A stretch of DNA of 64,000 bases from Xanthomonas sp. Leaf131 (GCF_001423495.1 NZ_LMOG01000022.1:156001-220000); one strand, 5' to 3'. Shown: positions 17,372 through 26,574, counted from the stretch's first letter. Notes: generated by a model from the sequence alone, not told the origin. Program-made: numbers and translations.

Positions 17372-17679
17372 CTATAACCTGCCGGCCAAACGCACCATCA
17401 GATCCATACGCTCATGCAGGATCGCCACGATCAGCGATGGAGCGTGCTCACGCGGCAGGCAGAAGACGTAATGGTGCATGCAATGCGACATTCGCAACGC
17501 AGGGTACAGCGCACTTAGATCCTTGAAAGTGCCTTCCCCTGCTGCGAGACGAGGGCAATGCCCCGTTCCAGGTCTGCGATGTATCGGCGAACCTGCGCCT
17601 GGCCCCAGCGTGTCGAGGTGTAGCGGATGATCCCGCGCAGATCGGCTTCGGCCGCGTCGGTGAGAACGTAGCCGTGCAT
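17372..17679 (-). pseudogene. ParE-type toxin, frameshifted
   Basis: The ATG overlaps the stop of the antitoxin gene by one base (TGATG). The first 54 codons read MHGYVLTDAAEADLRGII and continue like ParE, ending ALVSQQGKALSRI with a TAA at 17515-17517. The rest of a ParE (GTFKDLSALYPALRMSHCMHHYVFCL, ending MVRLAGRL) continues in another frame to 17372. Removing two bases near 17537-17545 would restore a ~101-aa protein, the usual ParE length. As written, the toxin is truncated and probably inactive. A sequencing error is the main alternative. Confidence 0.75.
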
Positions 17680-17933
17680 CAACCGCGACGGCCCCCGGCC
17701 AATTCTTCATCCAGGATGGTGCTGATGCTCTTGGTAGAAACCTTGCCGGCAAGGCCTTCCTCGACGCGTCCCCCAAGCAGGTTTTTCAACTGTTGCCATG
17801 CCTGATCGGGGTTCTCGTCGTCAGGGAACAGGCGTTCAAGCGCGTATTGCTTGATGGTCTTGCCTTGCAGAGCCGCCAGCGCCTTCAGGCTTTGGTGCTG
17901 CTGATCGCTCAGATCGATGGTCAAACGGCTCAT
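17679..17933 (-). CDS. ParD-like ribbon-helix-helix antitoxin
   Basis: The 84-aa product starts MSRLTIDLSDQQHQSLKALA, a ribbon-helix-helix DNA-binding N-terminus of the ParD/RelB-like type, followed by a charged C-terminal tail (ISTILDEELAGG) that normally wraps the toxin. ATG at 17933 places the beta strand at the N-terminus; a longer frame exists but lacks family support. The toxin that follows is frameshifted, so this may now be an orphan antitoxin, still capable of repressing its promoter or cross-neutralising related toxins. Confidence 0.75.
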   Translation of the reverse strand: MSRLTIDLSDQQHQSLKALAALQGKTIKQYALERLFPDDENPDQAWQQLKNLLGGRVEEGLAGKVSTKSISTILDEELAGGRRG

Positions 17934-18160
17934 GACGCGCTCCAAATCCACACAAACCCTCATTAGTACAGCAGCTTTGGCCGGGTGGTTGATCGGTCTA
18001 CAGCAGCGTTGGGGTGCTACCGCAGGTCATGCCAGCGGTGAGTGGGAGAGTCCGACAGGCCGAGTTCGCAAGCCAACGCTCAGCCCGTAGTGAAACGCCC
18101 TAAAAACGCGAGGCCAGGCGATCCGCCTGACCCCGTTCGCCGTCTGGCAGGCCGGGCGGC

Positions 18161-18259
18161 TTACTTGGCCTTCTTTTCCTGCTTGGCCGCGCGCTTTTCC
18201 TTCAGCGTCTTGGCCGGCTCTTTCTTCTGGCTCTTTTTCTGGTCCATCCCCTTGCTCAT
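18161..18259 (-). CDS. Very small lysine-rich protein (32 aa)
   Basis: The ORF encodes MSKGMDQKKSQKKEPAKTL and ends KQEKKAK, about a third lysine. A GAGGG ribosome-binding site lies 5 bases before the ATG. Similar 30-35 aa basic proteins starting MSKGMDQKK are common in gammaproteobacteria and usually annotated as hypothetical. Function is unknown; nucleic acid or ribosome binding is only a guess from charge. It is easily missed by gene finders. Confidence 0.65.
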   Translation of the reverse strand: MSKGMDQKKSQKKEPAKTLKEKRAAKQEKKAK

Positions 18260-18505
18260 GACACCCTCGTAGTTGCTGGATTGATCGGTCGGGCAGCGCC
18301 ATGACCCAGGCGTGCCTGCGCACTGTAAGGCTTGCGCGCGCTGGATGGCAGGGGAGAGCAGGCGGAGCGACGGGCGGTGCGCCAGGCTTGGCGTTTCTTT
18401 GGGGGCAGGCGCCGGCCGATCGCCGCCGCCGGCAACCCCACAAACGCAAAACGCCCGAGTGCGACGGTGAAGGTCGGCACGCGGGCGCTGGCGACAGCGG
18501 CGGCC

Positions 18506-18838
18506 TTACTTGGCCGGCACGCGCTGGTACTGCTCGCCACCGGTGTTGAGGTGGCCGTTGGCCGCGTCGATGGCGAAGTTCACCGTCTCGCCATCGTTGG
18601 TGACCTGCAGCGCCCCGTCCTTGTAGACCGCCGGGTAGCTCTCGGTCTTAGGCTTGCGGCTGAAGAACTTCGGCGTGGTGCTGCGGACCATGAAGGTCTC
18701 GCCATTGCGCTCGATATCCATCGTCTCTTCCTGCGTCTGTACGTTGACCCAGTGGCCGACGAACTTCTCGCCCTCCTCCTTGGCGCAACCGCTCACCAGC
18801 AGTGCCGCGGCCAGCGCGGTGCCCATCCACTTCATCAT
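18506..18838 (-). CDS. Putative lipoprotein
   Basis: The 110-aa product starts MMKWMGTALAAALLVSGC: a signal peptide with a clear lipobox (LVSG-C, Cys18). The mature part is a small beta-rich domain (FVGHWVNVQTQEETMDIERNG) resembling lipocalin-like or DUF-type small lipoproteins. Two adjacent ATG codons are possible starts. The protein should be attached to the cell-envelope membrane. No operon partner is visible, and the function is not known. Confidence 0.75.
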   Translation of the reverse strand: MMKWMGTALAAALLVSGCAKEEGEKFVGHWVNVQTQEETMDIERNGETFMVRSTTPKFFSRKPKTESYPAVYKDGALQVTNDGETVNFAIDAANGHLNTGGEQYQRVPAK

Positions 18839-19080
18839 TGTGTGTTCTCCAGTTGAGGCTGCGATGAGGATGGCGGGTAGGGGATGTACGGGAGATCAAG
18901 GAGTTAGATTGATATGCTCCACGCAGGCAGCCCACAATCTAGCTGTCCGCTCAGAGACACATTTCAAAACTATGAGTCGCATTAACATCCTGCCAGAGCG
19001 TCACGAAGGTTGTCATCGATATGAGTGTCAGTACTTAAATAATTCTACCGCGGGAAAATTAACAGAGAAGATGTCAGGGC

Positions 19081-20523
19081 ATGCTTATAACAGTCGCGTT
19101 TGACGTTAAAAATTATGTTGAATTAATGGAAAGTTGGCCAGTGAGGGTTGGCGATATTTCGTTATTCATTGAGTGCGAGGGTCGAGTTGTAAAGAAGGTT
19201 TGCATTTCATACTCGAATGTCGGAATTGATAATGCGCCGCTTATAGATGAATCTTTTGGGCATCCCCCTAAAATAAATGTTAATGGAGGAGCGTATGTAA
19301 TAGCTGCTATAGAGAGGCTAATGGATTGGCAGGCAGTAATTTCAGGCCAACAGATATTCGATTTGGATTTTGACAGTCACGAGATAAGGTTTCGCGCGGA
19401 AAATACTGCCGAAGACGGAAAAATTGCAATCAAATCTTTTCGCGGCTCACGTGGCGAGGCCCTAAACGCATCTTTAGATTTTGAGGAAATAGGAAGAGCA
19501 TTCTTAGTTGATTCCGTTGATAAAGTAAGAGTCGAGTCAGCATCGCATTTCCGCGAGGGGCGAATTGCTTATGCGGCCGGGCGACATGTGGATGCTTACA
19601 ACAATCTGTATCTTTTCATTGAGACTCGTTACTGTGATGGAAAGACAGGTAATGACATACAGACGAAACTATTGTCTCAAGCCCCGAAATTCGTCGGGTC
19701 CCTCTCTGATGTGATAGCTAGGCTTCAAGGGGCGGAAAAGATAGATCAAATCAGATCTTCAAAGCATATTCAAAGATTGTTTGAAATGGACACAAGTTTG
19801 TATGAAAAGATCAAAATCCTTGTGATGCTGCGGGGCAGTTTGCGCCATCACTCTTTCAAAAATCCACACAGGTGGAATCCAAACAAGCAACAAGAATATG
19901 AAGCACCGGCAAGATTTCTAAGTCTAGTAGTTGGGGAAATTGTTTTATCTGAATCAATGAATGACCTCTACAACCCCGATGTTCTCAAAAAATTTAGAGA
20001 TATTTCAACCGGTGCTGGATTTGAAACAAGTGTCAGAGTTTCAACAAGAAGACTCGATGGGAAAGCTGCGCTGGTTATTGATATAAGTGTTCCGACTACG
20101 GTGGCTTCGACTCGACTCTGCTTAAAGACTCTTCGCGACTCCATTGGTCTATGCAAGAAGCACGAACAATTAGCTGCTACAACTAGGATAGAAGCGACAG
20201 CCAATGGCTTAGAGTTATTCATTGCTGAGGTTGGAATCTGGGCCTACAACCCAACACATTCCATAAAAGCAGTTTCGGAGAAAAACTCTGTCAGGTGTAG
20301 CTTCGAGTACATGAAGGCAGGGGTTGTTATAACGGGGGAATTCAATATTCCCATCCAAGGTAGCGAAGTAGATGTTTGGTTCGTGTGGAATATATTCCTG
20401 CGCTGCTTTGAGTGGATTGAAAATAGGGATCCAACCACACGTGTAGTGAATATGAAGATTTTTCTAAATAAATTTGATAGTCCGGTTATAAGGTATGCTG
20501 TTGGGGCGCAAGTGAGATGTTAG
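19081..20523 (+). CDS. Unknown protein with HEPN-like RX4H motif, AT-rich gene
   Basis: A 480-aa protein that I do not recognise as a named family. The central part (about residues 155-290) is helical and contains LRGSLRHHSF: R251 and H256 fit the RX4-6H motif of HEPN ribonucleases. The N-terminal ~150 residues and the C-terminal ~170 (LDGKAALVIDISVP and VWFVWNIFLRC) look like beta-rich domains. The base composition is far more AT-rich than the surroundings, with TTA, ATA and AGA codons common, which points to recent transfer. It is convergent with the Gabija-like operon. A role as an RNA-targeting defence or abortive-infection factor is inferred from motif and setting only. Confidence 0.6.
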   Translation: MLITVAFDVKNYVELMESWPVRVGDISLFIECEGRVVKKVCISYSNVGIDNAPLIDESFGHPPKINVNGGAYVIAAIERLMDWQAVISGQQIFDLDFDSHEIRFRAENTAEDGKIAIKSFRGSRGEALNASLDFEEIGRAFLVDSVDKVRVESASHFREGRIAYAAGRHVDAYNNLYLFIETRYCDGKTGNDIQTKLLSQAPKFVGSLSDVIARLQGAEKIDQIRSSKHIQRLFEMDTSLYEKIKILVMLRGSLRHHSFKNPHRWNPNKQQEYEAPARFLSLVVGEIVLSESMNDLYNPDVLKKFRDISTGAGFETSVRVSTRRLDGKAALVIDISVPTTVASTRLCLKTLRDSIGLCKKHEQLAATTRIEATANGLELFIAEVGIWAYNPTHSIKAVSEKNSVRCSFEYMKAGVVITGEFNIPIQGSEVDVWFVWNIFLRCFEWIENRDPTTRVVNMKIFLNKFDSPVIRYAVGAQVRC

Positions 20524-20746
20524 CCCAGCAAAATCTTGAGTCGGGTCAGGGTGCACTTCATGGTTAACGCAGACCTTCAGGAATAAGTGGACGATAACGA
20601 AGGCGGTCCTTTTGGTGGCATTGGCTCAGATCTGAGCCCGGTTCGTGTCAACGAGAGATTGATTTTCAACATTACTAATTTATAATAATTTAGCTTGACT
20701 CGATTAATGGCCGTAGATCGGAAGGCAACGCCACCGGGAGGCACAG

Positions 20747-22624
20747 CTACCCAAGAAGCTCGGCTCCTCGGATCACGTTTTGAGGGAATAGCTTTTTTTC
20801 AATGATCGCTGCTCGTGCCACTTCAACGTTGGGAACAAAGATCACCACTGCCAAGTCTTTAGTCGCACGTGAGCAGCAAACGTAGAAAAGTCTTCGTGTT
20901 CGATCAAGCACAGACTCTTCGCCTGCAGCAATGTGTTCATCGTCATTCTCCGACAGGGGCGTATAGCCAAAGTATTTGCCGTAAGAGTACTGCCGGTAGT
21001 TAGCCTCATCGTCATCGATTACAACCAGGACGCGCTCGAACTGTGCACCTTTGACGCCGTGATGGGTAGCGAAGGGTGATTCTTCGGAAAAATAACGTTG
21101 ATAGGCCCACAGATCTTGTATTCCACAAGCTATGAAGGCTTGAACGTTGTCGTAGCCACTAGTGTGGTTGTTCTGCGGATCGTCGGCTAGATGCGAGTCG
21201 AATCGATCGTCGAGTCTGAGCAGCTCGCTATCACGCACATGTTTAAGGACGTCCAAAATAGTTGCCTGTGAGCCTTCCGCAAGCAGCTCGACAAGCGTTC
21301 GAACCGCTTGCTGTAGGTCACTGAGGACAGTCGCAGTATCTTGTCCACTTAACCTGTCCGGCTCGAGTTTCGGACTCACACTGCGCAAGATGGAAATGAC
21401 ATTGAAATTTTCGCCCGCTTGCTCTGAGACAACGAGCGGAAGAATGTGTTGAACGAAGGGCCGTAGTGGCCACGCGGTTCCATCGCTGAGACCCTCACTC
21501 AGACTCATTGGCGCGCGATCATTGAGTGCGGCGTACAGGCTAGGGAAGCCGAGGCGGCTCGCTGCCATGCGGTGAACCAGTACGAGCAGGCGCACATCGC
21601 TTTCGCGCACATCATTTAGCCACTGCGTGTCATCTGTCTGCTCAGAAAGCCATTGCCTGACGGCCATTAGGCAGGCAGTTCGATCTCCGTCGGACGGCAA
21701 GACGAAAAGATTGCTGGTCCCTGCCACCGGCTGCTCATGGCCATCCACCATTCGAGTCCGGCCACGAGTTTGTTCCAGCCCGTCGCCTTCGGCTCTGACA
21801 GCATTGATGACGTCGAGCACTGCTCTCGGACACCTGAAGTTCTCGGGCTTGGTAATCTCCGACCAGTCTCCGCCGAGCTCGATGGGACCAGCTCCGCTCA
21901 TGTAGATCCGTTGCATTGGATCTCCGAAGAAGCCAACGCACAGCTTCGGATGCTCAGCGGCAATGGTCTGCAGTGCCTTGACAACGTCCGGATGGGTGTC
22001 CTGACTCTCATCAACAAAAATGTAGGGAAAGCGCGCCGCTATGACCTGTCTCAGTAGGGGGCGCAAGACGATGCAGGCCGGCGCGAGCTTCAATATGTCG
22101 TCATGGCCGAGGATGCCCTCGGCATAACTACTTCCGGTTCCGTAATCGAACTTCTCAACTTTATGCACTTCTGCAAGTTCGGCCTCAAGATCGACCATCT
22201 CCTGCTCAAGACGGGCCTTGGTCTTCTTCTGAGTCCTCGGCTTATTGAAGTGTTCGCACCGCTCTGCAATCTTCTCCTTGATGCGATCCTGAACCCATAC
22301 AAGGATGTCTGAATGGAATGGCCTGACTATCGACCAAAGGAAGCTGTGGATGGTAGAGATTTGGAACAGAGGCGAGACACCTACATCTTCCGATATTTCA
22401 CCCACGGCCACTTCGGTATAGGTAATGCACGCGATCTTCTGTCCGGCGCGACGTAGAGCAGGTCCACGTGTCTCGCCTAGGTGAGCGAGCGCTTTGATGA
22501 GCGAAGTAGTTTTGCCCGAGCCCGCACCCGCCACCACTACGAAAGAGCGAGGTGGCTCTCGATCAAGGCACGCTCGGACTTCTAGATCGGCCGGCGTGTC
22601 GGGACTTCCGATTCGGCTTGTCAT
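20747..22624 (-). CDS. UvrD-like helicase, GajB-type partner of an OLD nuclease
   Basis: A 625-aa superfamily 1 helicase. It has Walker A AGAGSGKTT (residues 32-40), FVDESQDTH (Walker B), the GDPMQRIY motif III region and a C-terminal RRLFYVCCSRATKDL motif VI. It starts 2 bases after the stop of the OLD-family gene on the same strand, so the two are translated together. OLD nuclease plus UvrD-like helicase in this order is the composition of Gabija (GajA-GajB) and of the class 2 OLD pairs known from Xanthomonas. GajB of characterised systems is ~490 aa, so this member is larger. It should act on DNA ends or nicks made by the nuclease. Confidence 0.88.
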   Translation of the reverse strand: MTSRIGSPDTPADLEVRACLDREPPRSFVVVAGAGSGKTTSLIKALAHLGETRGPALRRAGQKIACITYTEVAVGEISEDVGVSPLFQISTIHSFLWSIVRPFHSDILVWVQDRIKEKIAERCEHFNKPRTQKKTKARLEQEMVDLEAELAEVHKVEKFDYGTGSSYAEGILGHDDILKLAPACIVLRPLLRQVIAARFPYIFVDESQDTHPDVVKALQTIAAEHPKLCVGFFGDPMQRIYMSGAGPIELGGDWSEITKPENFRCPRAVLDVINAVRAEGDGLEQTRGRTRMVDGHEQPVAGTSNLFVLPSDGDRTACLMAVRQWLSEQTDDTQWLNDVRESDVRLLVLVHRMAASRLGFPSLYAALNDRAPMSLSEGLSDGTAWPLRPFVQHILPLVVSEQAGENFNVISILRSVSPKLEPDRLSGQDTATVLSDLQQAVRTLVELLAEGSQATILDVLKHVRDSELLRLDDRFDSHLADDPQNNHTSGYDNVQAFIACGIQDLWAYQRYFSEESPFATHHGVKGAQFERVLVVIDDDEANYRQYSYGKYFGYTPLSENDDEHIAAGEESVLDRTRRLFYVCCSRATKDLAVVIFVPNVEVARAAIIEKKLFPQNVIRGAELLG

Positions 22625-22626
22625 TT

Positions 22627-24927
22627 CTACACCGCCTCTTCGAGAGGGATAGTGGCGGGCTGGGGTTCGTTGCCATCGGGGTGACCGTTGTGTAGCTCTG
22701 GTGGAGCGATCTGGTTCTCAAGCCAGGTAAGCCCTTCAGCGATGTAAGCGGGTACCAACCATTTATTCGGCTCTTCTGCTAGCAAGCCAAGTGCAAAGTC
22801 GGTCTTGCTGAAGCTCTTGCTCTGAACCCGCTTGTGAAGGCGATCAGCGAGTGTACTCAGATCCTTGTCACTGGCCTTTGGAATGCGAAGGCCAAGCGAT
22901 TTGCGATCTTTGTCCTGGGACCACTGGAGGTTCTCGAGTGCGAACGCCTCCTCCAAGGTGCGCCCTGCAAGTTTCTGAGTTTCTTTGCCCCAGGTGACTT
23001 CGGTTTGGCACTGATAAGCGACCCGCACCAGAGCGTCACCATCCACTGTTCTCGCCTGAGTCTTCTGTTCAACCGTTGCCTGCCAGAGAGCAGCCACTGT
23101 GCCAAACTTTGGGAGCCACTGAAGCAGCGTTTGATTAGAGGTTGCAGCACCTGTGTGGCTTGCGATGCACGCCTTTCCAGGCTTTGCTGCTGCTTCTGGG
23201 GTGTCTTCCTCGTCGTCGTCCTCATCATCATCATCCTGAGCTTCTTCGGCGCCTGGCACCGGTGGTATAGCAGCGACGGCTTCTACGCTAGCGGGTGTTA
23301 CTGGGCCAAACACGCTATCCAGATCGGTAATGATTAGGGTGGTAAGGCCGAGGAAGTCGATCAGGGACTTGAATCGGTGACCGAAGGCTCCGCCGATCTC
23401 TAGCACTGTGAGGTAGGTTGACTGCAGCCTAGGTGCGGACTTCTCGATCATTTGCGGCAAGAGCAGCCTTTCCACGTTGCCTTCCACAAGTACGGCGCCG
23501 TCTGCGAAGAACAGGTCGCAGTGAGCGAGCTTAAGATAGCGCTCAAGGAAGGTGCGATCATCTGGCTTGGCGCTGTCATAGAACACAGAGAGATTGAGAA
23601 TTTCAGAAGTCGCCGCGTTCTGTTCACGGCTTCGCCGGAAGTAGCGTATTGGACGGAAGCCTCGCTCATAGAGGATATGAGTAGAGTGGGTTGTAACAAC
23701 AATCTGGCTTGTGTGGTGCTTTTTGTCTTCATCGCTGAGTGCAAGGATATCCATCACCTTTCGGATGAAAGCCTGCTGTAGCTGTGCGTGGAGATGCGCC
23801 TCCGGCTCCTCGATGAAGATCAAGTGGACAGGTGGACGATCTTCCTCGATTGCCAGCCACTGGGCATGGAGATCGAGGAGTTCCACCACCATGAAGATCA
23901 AATTCTTGAAGCCCAGACCGTTGTACCTGTCCGGCAACGTCGGTGGGTCTGGATTGCCGTCATCAGCGCCTAATGCGTAATGCACCACGGCGCCTTCACG
24001 CCCGCTCATGATCTGCACTGGGTCGAGTGCAGAGCGGATCATCATTCGTGGGTTGGTTAGGCCTGGATAGCCGAGCTTGGAAAGGCTCTTCAGCGTCGGT
24101 TCGAACACGCGCTCGAGATGCTTATTAAGCGAAACCTCAGATGCTGCCAACGCGCTCAAAGCTTCGATGTCGTTGCCCTTCTGTTCAAGGTTGCGCTCAT
24201 AAAAGCGACTAAGTACACGCGAGAGCTCCTCCGAGCGCGAGCCACCTTGACCATCGGAAAGATGCCGCTGGGCATTCAGGAAGTCGACCTGGAGAAGGTT
24301 CTTCAGGATATCCCTACCGCTGTGCTCTTTTCCGCTCAGAGGCGACGGAACATAGCCGTCAATGGCGACCATGCTGGGATCAAATTTCGCGTGATCAAGA
24401 ACAAAGTATCTAATCTCATATTCAGCATGAAGCCAATCGCGAAGAAAATCTTTGAGGTTACGGGGAGATGGGTCATAAGTCGGCGCTCCATCCTCTCTCT
24501 GAGGTGTCGCTCCTAGTGCGTGCTGCCTCACTCCCGTATAGCGTGCATGTGTGGCTGTTGGGTTGATCGGCGCATAAATAACGCGCATCCCAACCAAGTT
24601 GCCTTGCCAAGATAGGCTGGGAAGCAGATCAACTACGCGATGAATATCGTCTGTTCCTATTTCAAACCAGATGTCGAGCTCGATTGTGGGAAGCTTGCCC
24701 ATGTCGAGACCCTCGCTTTCGCCGTACGAAATTATGTCAGGCCAAAGCTCGGAGCTAAAGTCATGAATGTTGAAGCGGCCGCGGCCACTAAACAACTGTA
24801 ATGCGTGGCCAACAGATGTCTTGCCGCTGTTGTTGGAGCCAACGAAGATCGAGATGTCTGAGGCAAGGTCAATAACAACGTTGTTAAGCCGCCTAAAATT
24901 GCGTAAAGCCAGCTTTTTCAAGTACAT
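22627..24927 (-). CDS. OLD-family ATP-dependent endonuclease, GajA-type
   Basis: A 766-aa class 2 OLD nuclease. The N-terminal ABC-type ATPase has Walker A GSNNSGKT (30-37) and Walker B LIFIEEPEAHLH (about 370). The C-terminal TOPRIM nuclease domain has VLVEGNVE (about 480) and LIITDLDSV (about 538), the expected Glu and DxD metal ligands. In Gabija the GajA ATPase senses nucleotide depletion and licenses DNA nicking. The protein is longer than GajA (~580 aa); part of the extra length is a striking acidic run (DDDDEDDDEED, near 565-577) inside the TOPRIM region and a C-terminal extension. It is the first gene of the pair, with a GGGG-type ribosome-binding site. Confidence 0.9.
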   Translation of the reverse strand: MYLKKLALRNFRRLNNVVIDLASDISIFVGSNNSGKTSVGHALQLFSGRGRFNIHDFSSELWPDIISYGESEGLDMGKLPTIELDIWFEIGTDDIHRVVDLLPSLSWQGNLVGMRVIYAPINPTATHARYTGVRQHALGATPQREDGAPTYDPSPRNLKDFLRDWLHAEYEIRYFVLDHAKFDPSMVAIDGYVPSPLSGKEHSGRDILKNLLQVDFLNAQRHLSDGQGGSRSEELSRVLSRFYERNLEQKGNDIEALSALAASEVSLNKHLERVFEPTLKSLSKLGYPGLTNPRMMIRSALDPVQIMSGREGAVVHYALGADDGNPDPPTLPDRYNGLGFKNLIFMVVELLDLHAQWLAIEEDRPPVHLIFIEEPEAHLHAQLQQAFIRKVMDILALSDEDKKHHTSQIVVTTHSTHILYERGFRPIRYFRRSREQNAATSEILNLSVFYDSAKPDDRTFLERYLKLAHCDLFFADGAVLVEGNVERLLLPQMIEKSAPRLQSTYLTVLEIGGAFGHRFKSLIDFLGLTTLIITDLDSVFGPVTPASVEAVAAIPPVPGAEEAQDDDDEDDDEEDTPEAAAKPGKACIASHTGAATSNQTLLQWLPKFGTVAALWQATVEQKTQARTVDGDALVRVAYQCQTEVTWGKETQKLAGRTLEEAFALENLQWSQDKDRKSLGLRIPKASDKDLSTLADRLHKRVQSKSFSKTDFALGLLAEEPNKWLVPAYIAEGLTWLENQIAPPELHNGHPDGNEPQPATIPLEEAV

Positions 24928-24988
24928 CTTGCACCCCGCTCAATAATTACTGTAATTAAGTGTGCCTACTGGCAGATCCGTGCCATCT

Positions 24989-25273
24989 CTATTTGAGTAA
25001 AGCGCCAAAGCTTCCAGAAAAGCAATGCCGGTGGCTGGCGTCGAGGTACGAGATAAGCGCGGCGAGCTAGCAGATGCTGAGCATAATCCACTCAAATGGC
25101 GGGAACATTCCACTCGATTGGGCAATACCTTGCGACAGCGCTCCGCCCTCGTGAGTGAACCACCAGCCGATGCCGTAGCGCACCAGTAGATAAGCAACGA
25201 CTCCCCCCGCGAGGCCTAGCGGCCACGGCAACGCGGCGGACGCTTCAAATCCGCTCTGTTTTCTTCTGCGTCC
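24989..25273 (-). pseudogene. Remnant of a membrane-anchored Mrr-type restriction endonuclease
   Basis: One frame reads GRRRKQSGFEASAALPWPLG, then a hydrophobic segment (GVVAYLLVRYGIGWWF), a linker, FEWIMLSIC, an in-frame TAG at 25067-25069, then LAALISYLDASHR before stopping. This is the usual layout of the N-terminus of restriction-endonuclease-like proteins with two membrane segments ahead of an Mrr nuclease domain; the stop lies where a Trp codon is expected. No clear start codon and no nuclease domain remain. Family assignment is from memory of such proteins, so moderate. Confidence 0.45.
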
Positions 25274-25641
25274 ATACCCACTCCCCCAGTTCCAGGTTCG
25301 AACATAGCCACTGAAGCGTGTTTTGTCAGCAGACGATGCCTACCACTGCGATCAACGTGCCATCAACTCTCAGCGCGATGTATGTGTATGCAAAGAAGCC
25401 TGATCTTCACGTCAAAGCTTGAGGTCGCTTGTGCATCCACGACTTCAATTGCACACAGCGTATCGATGCGGTGAGCCAAGCTACGGTGGTGAATGACGTG
25501 CGCGCTTTCGATAACGCATGTGACGGGTGTCGCTCGAAAGTCTCCTCCTCGGATCGGAGAGCCGATGCACCGTTGCGCAGAGAATCGACGCGACAAGGTA
25601 CGATCCCAGGCCATCTGTTTGAGTGCGCTTTTGCTGTCGCC
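25274..25641. other. Spacer without a recognisable gene
   Basis: The 368 bases separate the restriction-gene remnant from the pseudouridine synthase. A 28-codon ATG-initiated frame at 25336-25422 is too short and unsupported. I see no RNA gene. The stretch probably contains island debris and the promoter of the next gene. Confidence 0.4.
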
Positions 25642-26538
25642 ATGTCTGCTCCTCGCCCGATCCACGATGGCATCCCCGCCAGTCAGTTCCAGCTGCCGTC
25701 CGGCCCGTGGCGCACGGTGTTGGAGGCGCTATGCGCGTGTTTTCCTGGGGTGGACGCTGCCACGTGGCATGGCCGCTTCGTGCGTGGGTGTGTGCTGGAT
25801 GCGCAGCAGCAGGTGTTGGAGGTTTCCGCGCCTTATCGGCTCGGCGCGGAGATCTATTACTTCCGCGAGGTCGTGGATGAGCCCGTCATCGCGGCGACGG
25901 AAACCATGGTGCATGCCGATGCGCACGTGGTCGTTGCCTGTAAGCCGCACTTTCTGCCCGTTGTACCAGCCGGCGTTTATGTGCGCGAGACACTGCTGAC
26001 GCGGTTAGTGCGGCGCTTGGATAATCCCGCATTGGTGCCGCTGCACCGCATCGATCGCGACACTGCGGGATTGGTGTTGTTTTCGGCTAATCCGGCAACG
26101 CGCGGGATCTACCAGGCGCTGTTCCGCGAGCGACGCATCCGCAAGCACTATTTGGCGGTCGCACCGCCGCTACCGGGGCTGACGTTTCCGTATGTGCATC
26201 ACAGCCGGTTGGAGCCGGGCGAGCCGTTCTTCCGCATGCGCGATAGCGTGGGTGAGCCGAACAGCGAGACAGTGATCGATGTGGTTGCGCGCGGTGCGGA
26301 CACGTGGACGTATCGGCTGGAGCCGGTCACCGGGCGCAAGCACCAGTTGCGCGTGCACATGGCCGCGCTGGGCGCGCCGATTCTGCACGATCGCTTTTAT
26401 CCAGAGCTGGAAGACCAGCGGCCCGATGATCCGGAGCGGCCGTTGCAACTCTTCGCACATAGGCTTGAATTCGATGACCCGATTACCAGTGAGCCCAGGC
26501 ACTTCACCGCGACTGTTGAACCGATGAAGCCAGCTTGA
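25642..26538 (+). CDS. RluA-family pseudouridine synthase
   Basis: A 298-aa enzyme that isomerises uridine to pseudouridine in rRNA or tRNA. The catalytic motif HRIDRDTAG is present with Asp138, followed by the YQALFRERRIRKHYLA block and the late GRKHQLRVHMAALGAPILHD motif of the RluA family. ATG at 25642 begins the conserved region; the open frame continues upstream but shows no family resemblance. There is no S4 domain, so the RNA target cannot be assigned. It marks the right edge of the variable region. Confidence 0.88.
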   Translation: MSAPRPIHDGIPASQFQLPSGPWRTVLEALCACFPGVDAATWHGRFVRGCVLDAQQQVLEVSAPYRLGAEIYYFREVVDEPVIAATETMVHADAHVVVACKPHFLPVVPAGVYVRETLLTRLVRRLDNPALVPLHRIDRDTAGLVLFSANPATRGIYQALFRERRIRKHYLAVAPPLPGLTFPYVHHSRLEPGEPFFRMRDSVGEPNSETVIDVVARGADTWTYRLEPVTGRKHQLRVHMAALGAPILHDRFYPELEDQRPDDPERPLQLFAHRLEFDDPITSEPRHFTATVEPMKPA

Positions 26539-26574
26539 GGCGCTAACCTCTGTTTTCGCTAAAAATCAGGCGAA

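Noticed and set aside
18027..18449. A 140-codon minus-strand frame spanning the lysine-rich small ORF
   Set aside because: It is the shadow of the 32-aa lysine-rich gene and its GC-rich surroundings; the small ORF has a ribosome-binding site and a known-looking sequence.
24940..25197. An 85-codon minus-strand frame upstream of the OLD-family gene
   Set aside because: It is Ser-Arg rich, has no ribosome-binding site and lies in a different frame from the better-supported restriction-gene remnant.
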